DNA of 5,358 nt from a bacterium (GTDB lineage Bacteria > Verrucomicrobiota > Verrucomicrobiia > Limisphaerales > UBA11358). Position 1 is the stretch's first letter, and each line of letters starts with the position of its first letter. Below are positions 1 to 4,899 of the stretch, piece by piece. Where the stretch lies: NCBI GenBank assembly GCA_021781185.1, contig JAJXXI010000060.1, forward strand, positions 1-5,358, in the 5' to 3' direction. Position numbers and translations under genes: made by a program. The notes beneath the pieces are model-generated. The model saw nothing but the letters and a program-made list of their open reading frames with translations, was not told the origin of the DNA and searched no databases.

Positions 1-659
1 GATCCCGGATAAACCAGCGACAAATACGCGCCGCCGATGCCCGCCAGAAAACTACCGGTGACGATGGACAGCGTGCGGACACGCACCACCGAAATGCCCT
101 GTGCCCGCGCGGCAGCGGGATTGTCGCCCACGGCGCGCACATACAGGCCCCAGCGCGTGTTCTTGAAAAACCAGTTCACTGAGAACGCCAGCACGATGCC
201 CGCGATCAGGAGAGGACTGATCTTGAGCGCGGTTTGAATCTGCGGAACCTTGCTCCAGCCGCCGAATTCAAAACTGTGCAGGGCCGGGGCCATTGGTTGA
301 ATAAACGGGTCGCCGAGAAAAAATGCGAGGCCGCTGCCGAAGATGAACATGGCGATCCCGACGGCGATGTCGTTGACGCGGGGCCGCTGCGAGAGCCAGG
401 CGTGGATCACGCCGAGGCCCATGCCGGCGAAACCGGCCACCAGCACGCCCAGCCACGGCGAGCCGCTCTTATACGAAATGGCGTAGGCGGTCATCGCGCC
501 CATCAACAGCGTGCCTTCCAGGCCGAGATTTATTTTGCCGCTTTTTTCCGTGAGACATTCGCCGAGGCTGACGAACAGAAACGGTGAACTGCCGCGGATG
601 GCGCCGGCGACAATCGCCAGCGGCACGCCCAGCCAGCCAATCGAATCTGCGGTGGTCAT
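1..659 (-). CDS. BMP-type (nucleoside) ABC importer, second permease subunit, C-terminus cut by window edge
   Basis: Inner-membrane permease of the branched-chain/ribose-type superfamily (BPD_transp_2), in the branch that partners BMP/PnrA binding proteins (YufQ/NupQ-like). It would form half of the transmembrane channel with the permease encoded just upstream. Visible: 219 residues starting MTTADSIGWLG; the family signature EKSGKINLGLEG at about 38-49 followed by a hydrophobic helix; further helices near 70-88, 98-116 and 148-165; and the cytoplasmic block RAVGDNPAAARAQGIS at 175-190, which resembles the ATPase-facing loop of these permeases. The start is well supported: its ATG overlaps the upstream stop as ATGA, and AGGAG (672-668) lies 8 nt before it. 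The reading frame stays open to the first base of the window, so the missing part is the C-terminus. Substrate is inferred from family and neighbours only. Confidence 0.93.
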   Translation of the reverse strand, partial: MTTADSIGWLGVPLAIVAGAIRGSSPFLFVSLGECLTEKSGKINLGLEGTLLMGAMTAYAISYKSGSPWLGVLVAGFAGMGLGVIHAWLSQRPRVNDIAVGIAMFIFGSGLAFFLGDPFIQPMAPALHSFEFGGWSKVPQIQTALKISPLLIAGIVLAFSVNWFFKNTRWGLYVRAVGDNPAAARAQGISVVRVRTLSIVTGSFLAGIGGAYLSLVYPG

Positions 660-1831
660 GCGCTTTTCTCCTGAAAGATTTTGAACCGTCCGTAGAGGGA
701 TTCGCTGAACAGAATCGTGAGGAAGACAATTCCCTGAAAGACGATCACGGTGGCGTCGGACAGATGATTTTCCCGCTGCAACATGCCGCCGCTCGCCAGC
801 ATTCCGCCGAGCAGAATGGAGACGAACAGCACGCCCAGCCCGTTTTGCCGGGCCACAAAGGCAACGAGGATACCCGCATAACCATAGCCCGCCGCGAGCG
901 ACGCGCTGGCCTGACCCTGCACCGCCGCCACTTCCGTCATGCCCGCCAGTCCCGCCGCCGCGCCGCCCAGAAAACAGGTGAGCAGGGTGATTTTTCCGAC
1001 GGATAATCCGGCAATGCGGGCGGCGCGGATGTTGCCGCCGACCGTGCGAATTTTAAAGCCCAGCGTGGTGTGCGCGATCAGGAACCACGCCAGCACGCAG
1101 GCGATCAAGCCATATACCAGCCCGAACTGCACGCGCGTGCCGGGAATGCTGCCGAGCATGTTGGCGTCGGGAATCGGGTAGCTGGACGGCTTGTTCAGGC
1201 TGGACGGATCATGCATCGGACCGTTGACCAGATGGTTCAGGATGGCGATGGCGATGTAATTCATCAGCAGGCTGGAGATGACCTCGTTGACGCCGCGATG
1301 CAGTTTCATGGAGCCGATGGACAAAATCCACAAGCCGCCGAAAACCATGCCCGCCACGGCCATCGCGATCAGGGCCACGTAATGCGGGGCGGAAACCCAG
1401 GTGGTGCCGACAATCACCGCGCCGAGGCCGCCCATCACAAACGCGCCTTCATTGCCGATGACCACCAGCCCGAGCTGCATCGGCAGCGCCGTGCCTAAGG
1501 CGCACAGCATGATGGGCGCGGCGCGGACAAGCGTGTTTTGAAACGAATACCAACTGCCGAAGGCCGCCCGGTAAACCGAATGATAAACTTTGAAGGGATC
1601 GGCCCCGGCCAGCGCGCAAAAAATCCCAAACAGAACCAAGGACACCAGCACCGCGCCGCCCCGGATGGCCACGCTTTCCAGCAGCCCGCGCCAGTTGCGT
1701 GATTCGCGCTCGCCGGCGTCCGGTTCGGACGCCGGCGGCGGAGGGGCCGGACGAGCAGCCTTGATCTCCGCCGCCGGGTGGACGGCCATCTGCTGGGCGA
1801 GCGGGGCCGATATGTCAGTGGTTTCCGACAT
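656..1831 (-). CDS. BMP-type (nucleoside) ABC importer, first permease subunit
   Basis: Inner-membrane permease, 391 residues, YufP/NupP-like. The first 47 or so residues form a hydrophilic, Pro/Ala-rich cytoplasmic tail (PAPPPPASEPD at 28-38), longer than this family needs. Hydrophobic helices follow at about 58-76, 104-122, 125-143, 150-173, 183-200, 236-253, 281-304, 313-327, 332-349 and 360-376. Family marks are GNEGAFVMGG at 126-135, RGVNEVISSLLMNYIA at 179-194, and the loop RTVGGNIRAARIAGLS at 262-277, equivalent to RAVGDNPAAARAQGIS in the second permease. The gene begins 6 nt after the binding-protein stop and ends in a 4-nt ATGA overlap with the second permease, so the three are surely co-transcribed. 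No clear Shine-Dalgarno precedes the ATG (upstream reads AACTGAGACAAC), so coupling to the upstream gene is likely. Function in nucleoside import is by family. Confidence 0.94.
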   Translation of the reverse strand: MSETTDISAPLAQQMAVHPAAEIKAARPAPPPPASEPDAGERESRNWRGLLESVAIRGGAVLVSLVLFGIFCALAGADPFKVYHSVYRAAFGSWYSFQNTLVRAAPIMLCALGTALPMQLGLVVIGNEGAFVMGGLGAVIVGTTWVSAPHYVALIAMAVAGMVFGGLWILSIGSMKLHRGVNEVISSLLMNYIAIAILNHLVNGPMHDPSSLNKPSSYPIPDANMLGSIPGTRVQFGLVYGLIACVLAWFLIAHTTLGFKIRTVGGNIRAARIAGLSVGKITLLTCFLGGAAAGLAGMTEVAAVQGQASASLAAGYGYAGILVAFVARQNGLGVLFVSILLGGMLASGGMLQRENHLSDATVIVFQGIVFLTILFSESLYGRFKIFQEKSA

Positions 1832-1837
1832 GTTGTC

Positions 1838-2950
1838 TCAGTTGCCGGTTTTGCCGATGACGCCCGCGACGAGGTAATTCATTGTTTCCAGGTTAATGTC
1901 CTGTTGTTTTTCCTCGGTGCCCGCCGGGATCACGATCTTGCCGGTGTTGTCCGTGATGGGTCCCTTGTAAATCACCATCGTGCCGTCCATGAATTTGGCC
2001 TTGGCGGCGTCGGCATCGGCCTTGGTCTTGTCGCTGACCATCGGGCCGTATGGCGACACCTTGCAGAAACCTTCCTTCAGGCCGCCACGGATGAGATGCG
2101 GAATGGTGCCGGCCATCAGTGACTTGCCGTCATGAATCCACTGGGCGTAATCCGAATAAATCTTGCTCCAGTTCCATTCCGCGCCGGTCAGGTAGCCCTT
2201 CGGATTGAGGGCGGACTGATCGGCGTGATAGCCGGTGCACATGACGCCACGCTTGGCGGCGGTGATCATGATGACCTTGGGACTGTCCACATGACAGGTC
2301 AGCACGTCGCAGCCCTGATCCACCAGGCTGTTCGCGGCTTCCGCCTCCTTGACCGGCAGCGACCAGTCACCGGTGAACACCACCTGCACGGTGGCGTCGG
2401 GCACCACACTGCGCGCGCCGAGCGTGTAGCTGTTGATGTTGCGGAGCACCTGGGGAATCGGCTTGGCGGCGATGAACCCGATTTTCTTCGTCTTGGAAGT
2501 TTCCGCCGCGACGATGCCGCAGATGTATTCCGCCTCGTCAATGTAGCCGAAATAGCTGCCCACGTTGTCCGGCAACCCTTCGTGCCACATGCCGCCGCAG
2601 TGAAAGAACTGCACCTTGGGGTATTCCTTGGCCATTTTGAGGATATAGGGATTGAAGTAGCCGAACGAGGTGGGGAACAGCACGGTGCAGTCGTCCTGTT
2701 CGATCATGTCCCGCATCGTTTCCGCCACCACCGTGGTTTCCGGCACGCTGGCCTCTTCGACTGCGCTGACCCAGCCGAGCTTTTGCACGGCGGCGCAGCC
2801 TTCGGCATGAGACTGGTTGTAGCCGTAATCGTCCTTCGGCCCGACGTAGATGAATCCCATCTTGACCTTGCCGTCAGCCGCCGAAACGGTCAGGGACAGG
2901 AGTGAACCGGCCGCCACCACTGCGGTGGCAAGGAGTGAACTGAATTTCAT
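1838..2950 (-). CDS. BMP/PnrA-family periplasmic substrate-binding protein
   Basis: Periplasmic ligand-binding protein of the Bmp family (PF02608, COG1744), whose characterised members bind purine nucleosides; it should deliver ligand to the two permeases encoded next. From the ATG at 2950 it is 370 residues, a usual length. Residues 1-24 are a Sec signal peptide (MKFSS, hydrophobic core, VSA/AD cleavage region) with no lipobox. The mature start KVKMGFIYVGPKDDYGYNQS (28-47) is the classical first strand and ligand loop; DDYGYNQS resembles the D-x-x-F-N-Q-S loop of PnrA. Other marks are FGYIDEAEY (134-142), KIGFIAAKPIPQVLRNIN (156-173), HVDSP (220-224) and AEWNW (257-261). An alternative start three codons earlier (ATG at 2959) is equally possible. 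The frame also extends to a TTG at 3001, but that would bury the signal peptide behind a hydrophilic tail. Neither ATG has a Shine-Dalgarno site. Eight cysteines in the mature chain are unusual for a periplasmic protein. The exact ligand is unproven. Confidence 0.94.
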   Translation of the reverse strand: MKFSSLLATAVVAAGSLLSLTVSAADGKVKMGFIYVGPKDDYGYNQSHAEGCAAVQKLGWVSAVEEASVPETTVVAETMRDMIEQDDCTVLFPTSFGYFNPYILKMAKEYPKVQFFHCGGMWHEGLPDNVGSYFGYIDEAEYICGIVAAETSKTKKIGFIAAKPIPQVLRNINSYTLGARSVVPDATVQVVFTGDWSLPVKEAEAANSLVDQGCDVLTCHVDSPKVIMITAAKRGVMCTGYHADQSALNPKGYLTGAEWNWSKIYSDYAQWIHDGKSLMAGTIPHLIRGGLKEGFCKVSPYGPMVSDKTKADADAAKAKFMDGTMVIYKGPITDNTGKIVIPAGTEEKQQDINLETMNYLVAGVIGKTGN

Positions 2951-2980
2951 GTTAAACATTTTTAAAGGAGTTGAAGTTGT

Positions 2981-3006
2981 GGCCGCAGGCTGGCAGCGCA
3001 ACGGCC
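2981..3006 (-). other. Intercistronic hairpin between porin and binding-protein genes
   Basis: Just past the porin stop, the transcript reads GGCCG (3006-3002), a 16-nt interior, then CGGCC (2985-2981): a perfect 5-bp GC stem, extendable by one G-U pair. No U-run follows, so it is not a standard intrinsic terminator. It could stabilise the upstream message or set the ratio between porin and binding protein. The stem is short enough to be chance in GC-rich DNA. Confidence 0.3.
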
Positions 3007-3016
3007 TTTGGTTTCA

Positions 3017-4021
3017 TCAAAAGAAAACCGACACGCCGGCAAACACCTGCCAGGTGTCGCGCGTGGGCTTGCCGGGGTCGTTGAAGGTCTGCATCTGGTA
3101 AAGATTGTCATCCACGAAATACATGTATTTGAAGCCGGCATGAAAGCTCCAGTGACCGTAACCCTGCGGCATGAAATTCATGGGCACGGTGCCCTTCAAG
3201 CCCGCAGCAAACAGGCCCACCGTGGAGGCCGAACTGTAATATTCCCCGTAGAAATTCTTGTCCGGCAGCAGGACGTCAACCGGTGCCTCCAGTTTCAATC
3301 CGCCCAGAACATTTTTGAAGGTGTAGGTGGGATCAACCCCAACTTGGAAGTAGAAGCTGGATCCCGGCCCGGTTCCCAGATGTTTGTTCAGCGGGTCAAC
3401 CAGGTAAGGGACATCGGCGGCGGTGGCTTTGTTGTCCAGCTCCTGCCAGAATTCCACATACGGATGAAAGCCAAAGCCATCCCAGCCCAGGCTGGCGCTG
3501 TCGTCATAACTTAGCTTCGTGTCGAGATGCTGCGAGGTGCCGATGTCGAGGATCTGCTCCACGAAGGCGGTGTAGGTCACATCCAGGGTGAAATGTTTTG
3601 CCAGGCCAATTTCAATGCCCGCGATGGGATCAATCTCCGACCACGGCGTGGTTGGTTTCGCGGAAGTGTTGTGAATCGGCAGGGATTTGGTGCCCAGGTC
3701 ATTCCACACGCCGGGGATGAGCGTCACGCTGTTGATGAACGAGTCGCCGTGATAAACATTGACGAAGCCCAGCAGCAGCGGCTGGATCGTCACCCCCTGG
3801 TCGCGCACAATCATGCCGCGGGGCGTGACATATTCGTTGGCAAACTCGAAATTGACGAGTGCGTGAACCCGGGAAGGTGCGTCCTCGGCCCGGGCGGTGT
3901 TGGTGCCCAGTGGCAGGGCGGCGACGGCCAGTGCGCCCAGCACGATGCTGGCGGCGGAGCTGGCTTTGGCAAGCTGAGATTTGACGGACGGATTCGGCAT
4001 GTGGGCAGGTTGTTTCTTCAT
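3017..4021 (-). CDS. Putative outer-membrane beta-barrel (porin-like) protein
   Basis: First gene of the uptake operon, 334 residues from ATG 4021. Residues 1-45 form a long signal peptide: positive N-region MKKQPAHMPNPSVKSQLAK, hydrophobic stretch about 22-38, and cleavage at TARA/ED (45/46). The rest has no long hydrophobic helix. It is rich in alternating aromatic and polar segments, for example SFYFQVGVDPTYTF (222-235), HWSFHAGFKYMYFV (290-303) and the last strand TWQVFAGVSVFF, which ends in Phe as outer-membrane barrels do. The opening ALVNFEFANEYVTPRGM and the barrel size faintly recall TorF-type putative porins, but I do not recognise the family firmly. The frame extends 15 codons further (to 4066), but that start would lie upstream of the predicted transcription start. 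AAGGA (4038-4034) lies 12 nt before ATG 4021, rather distant. Inferred role: passage of the importer's substrate across the outer membrane. Confidence 0.82.
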   Translation of the reverse strand: MKKQPAHMPNPSVKSQLAKASSAASIVLGALAVAALPLGTNTARAEDAPSRVHALVNFEFANEYVTPRGMIVRDQGVTIQPLLLGFVNVYHGDSFINSVTLIPGVWNDLGTKSLPIHNTSAKPTTPWSEIDPIAGIEIGLAKHFTLDVTYTAFVEQILDIGTSQHLDTKLSYDDSASLGWDGFGFHPYVEFWQELDNKATAADVPYLVDPLNKHLGTGPGSSFYFQVGVDPTYTFKNVLGGLKLEAPVDVLLPDKNFYGEYYSSASTVGLFAAGLKGTVPMNFMPQGYGHWSFHAGFKYMYFVDDNLYQMQTFNDPGKPTRDTWQVFAGVSVFF

Positions 4022-4040
4022 AAGTATTTTGGTTCCTTGT

Positions 4041-4059
4041 GTTCCAGTTTCTCTGGAAC
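4041..4059 (-). promoter_or_regulatory. Perfect 7-bp inverted repeat in porin leader (5' hairpin or operator)
   Basis: GTTCCAG and CTGGAAC face each other across 5 nt. In the predicted mRNA (start near 4061) this hairpin, GTTCCAGAGAAACTGGAAC, would begin at about +3 and end about 20 nt before the start codon. A hairpin at the extreme 5' end often protects a message from decay. Its arms also contain the GTTCC/GGAAC word found in the upstream cluster, so a protein-binding operator is the alternative. Confidence 0.5.
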
Positions 4060-4071
4060 TCACCACCCACT

Positions 4072-4087
4072 AGCGAGGGGCGTGCCA
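4072..4087 (-). promoter_or_regulatory. Sigma-54 (-24/-12) promoter of the porin-BMP-permease operon
   Basis: The minus strand reads TGGCACGCCCCTCGCT. Against the sigma-54 consensus TGGCACG-N4-TTGCW it differs only at one base (C for the second T of the -12 element). The GG of -24 and the GC of -12 are intact at correct spacing. Placing the final C of the -12 GC at -12 puts transcription start near 4061, giving a 40-nt leader to the porin ATG at 4021. An NtrC-family activator gene lies on the same strand just upstream, which supports the call. Such promoters are silent without an ATP-hydrolysing activator, so the operon should be tightly switchable. Confidence 0.72.
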
Positions 4088-4164
4088 GAAGCCGCCCGGT
4101 GAAGAATCGCCAATGTTTCCGGCCGGTTTTGACGCAGCGCGTGCCGGTCGCCGCCCGGGCTCCT

Positions 4165-4196
4165 GTTCCGCCTGTCGCGATGGGAACAAGTGGAAC
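4165..4196. promoter_or_regulatory. Candidate enhancer (UAS) cluster of GTTCC/GGAAC half-sites
   Basis: The plus strand carries GTTCC at 4165-4169, GGAAC at 4183-4187 and GGAAC at 4192-4196. The last two form GGAAC-AAGT-GGAAC, and AAGTG-GAA-CACTT (4188-4200) is a small palindrome within it. The cluster lies roughly 105-135 nt upstream of the predicted start, normal for sites of sigma-54 activators. A related pair, GTTCC-TTGT-GTTCC, occurs at 4032-4045 in the leader, in inverted orientation and with the same 4-nt spacer. Binding by the adjacent regulator is inference. Confidence 0.4.
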
Positions 4197-4200
4197 ACTT

Positions 4201-4287
4201 TCACTCCCCGTTCGCCGGTTCCTCCTGCGCCAGCTTCCGGTAAATGCGGGTGCGATGCACGCCGAGCATCCGCGCGGCATTGGCAAT
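4201..4287 (-). pseudogene. Headless 3' fragment of an NtrC-family regulator gene (second copy of the Fis-type HTH end)
   Basis: In the minus frame from 4287 this reads …ANAARMLGVHRTRIYRKLAQEE, then PANGE and TGA (4203-4201). It is the recognition half of a Fis-type DNA-binding domain, the natural end of a sigma-54 activator. It matches the end of the regulator at 4892-5358 for 62 identical bases; the tails then diverge (PANGE versus SVEKE) but have equal length and stop at the aligned codon. Upstream of 4288 the sequence no longer resembles a regulator: no AAA+ domain and no plausible start. It is therefore a displaced or duplicated gene end, not an expressed protein. It abuts the candidate enhancer cluster, so this copy probably marks the original junction between regulator and operon. 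Confidence 0.8.
4226..4287 (+). repeat. 62-bp direct repeat, copy 1 (operon side)
   Basis: Identical at every base to 4917-4978, at an offset of 691 bp. Allowing one mismatch, the match extends left to 4219 (68 of 69 bases). It ends abruptly on the right at 4288. It encodes the HTH recognition helix of the regulator on the minus strand. Confidence 0.95.
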
Positions 4288-4341
4288 AAAAAAGGCAAAT
4301 GGCTTGGCAGTTTTTCTTAAAAGACGTAGTTTAAAATCAGG

Positions 4342-4370
4342 TTGTTAAAATCGTTCGCGATGGGTTAACT
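4342..4370 (+). promoter_or_regulatory. Weak candidate promoter for the lipoprotein gene
   Basis: TTGTTA (4342-4347) and TTAACT (4365-4370), 17 nt apart, match the -35 and -10 boxes at only 4 and 3 of 6 positions. The surrounding 4288-4397 is AT-rich and otherwise holds a direct repeat TTAAAATC (4331-4338, 4345-4352) and an inverted pair CGTAGTT/AACTACG (4325-4331, 4367-4373). I see no other feature in this gap. Confidence 0.2.
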
Positions 4371-4397
4371 ACGAACACGGCCCCAGCTTTTAAACAT

Positions 4398-4883
4398 ATG
4401 AAGGTTTCTGTTCTAATAATAGCCAGCGCGACGGTTCTGTTGCTCGGATGCGATCAAGAGCGAGGCGATAAGCGCGTGGCCCAGCAGATCACCTGCGTCA
4501 ACAACTTGAAACAAATCGGCATCGAGTTTCGTATCTGGTCGGGAGACCATCAGGGTCAATACCCTTTCAATTTGAGCACAAACTCCGGTGGCACGATGGA
4601 GTTTTGTGCGGTTGGCAAGAACGGCTTTGACAGTAATGCCTTTCTGCACTTCAAAGTGATGGGGGGTGATGAGAGTTTGAAGGTTCCATGGCTTTTGGTG
4701 TGCCCACAGGACAAGTCAAGGAAGGCGGCAACCAACTGGGCGAGCCTGCGAGCGGAAAATGTCACTTACCGGCTGCGCACGGGCAACAATATCCATGAAG
4801 GTGATCCACACGAAGTTCTGGTGGTGTGTCCGGTGGATGGCAATACGTTGCATGGTGACGGAACCGTGACGACAGGAAAGTAG
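4398..4883 (+). CDS. Small lipoprotein with pseudopilin-like (verrucomicrobial) body
   Basis: 161 residues. The N-terminus MKVSVLIIASATVLLLGCDQ is a clean type II signal with lipobox L15-L16-G17-C18, so the mature protein should be lipid-anchored; Asp at +2 would favour inner-membrane retention under the E. coli rule. The body carries ITCVNNLKQIGIEFRIW (31-47), the NLSTNSGGTMEF block (58-69), LLVCPQDKSRKAATNWASL (99-117) and a final CPVDGNTLHGDGTV (144-157). These resemble the globular part of PulG-like proteins numerous in Pedosphaera relatives and planctomycetes ('CVNNLKQIG', 'CP…DG'). Those normally start with a class III pilin helix; here a lipoprotein signal replaces it, so pilus assembly is unlikely. 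Function unknown. The start is fixed by the lipobox spacing; no Shine-Dalgarno precedes it. It lies alone on the plus strand, converges with the regulator (8 nt between stops), and has lower GC content than its neighbours, consistent with separate acquisition. Confidence 0.85.
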   Translation: MKVSVLIIASATVLLLGCDQERGDKRVAQQITCVNNLKQIGIEFRIWSGDHQGQYPFNLSTNSGGTMEFCAVGKNGFDSNAFLHFKVMGGDESLKVPWLLVCPQDKSRKAATNWASLRAENVTYRLRTGNNIHEGDPHEVLVVCPVDGNTLHGDGTVTTGK

Positions 4884-4899
4884 GCTGGCATCTACTCTT
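4877..4899. terminator. Possible bidirectional terminator between convergent genes
   Basis: AGTAG (4879-4883) and CTACT (4892-4896) form a 5-bp stem over 8 nt, extendable by two A-T pairs past a bulged C and flanked by short A and T runs. It spans both convergent stop codons, an apt place for a shared terminator, but the stem is weak. Confidence 0.25.

Noticed and set aside
2132..2905. A 257-codon open frame on the plus strand opposite the binding-protein gene
   Set aside because: It is antisense to a gene with a clear signal peptide and family motifs; its translation is rich in His, Gly, Val and Arg with no recognisable domain, typical of the mirror of GC-rich codons.
2999..3001. TTG start giving the binding protein 17 extra residues
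   Set aside because: It would place a hydrophilic tail ahead of an otherwise normal MKFSS signal peptide and would lie within the intercistronic hairpin.
3527..4102. A 191-codon plus-strand open frame across the porin start and sigma-54 promoter
   Set aside because: It mirrors the porin reading frame, has Gly/Gln/His-rich content without motifs, and would run across the promoter region.
4109..4121. CAATGTTTCCG near 4111, echoing the bases that follow repeat copy 2 (4975 onward), as if a further piece of regulator were present
   Set aside because: Only about 11 bases match and the surrounding sequence does not continue in the regulator frame; chance is sufficient.
3699..4298. Two minus-strand open frames (here and 4762-5004) sharing a PRGCSACIAPAFTGSWR stretch, which could look like a repeated protein family
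   Set aside because: Both read the 62-bp repeat in a wrong frame; in the correct frame the repeat encodes the end of a Fis-type HTH.
4302..4317. TGGCAG followed by a T-run upstream of the lipoprotein, considered as a second sigma-54 promoter
   Set aside because: The invariant GC of the -12 element is missing at the required spacing.
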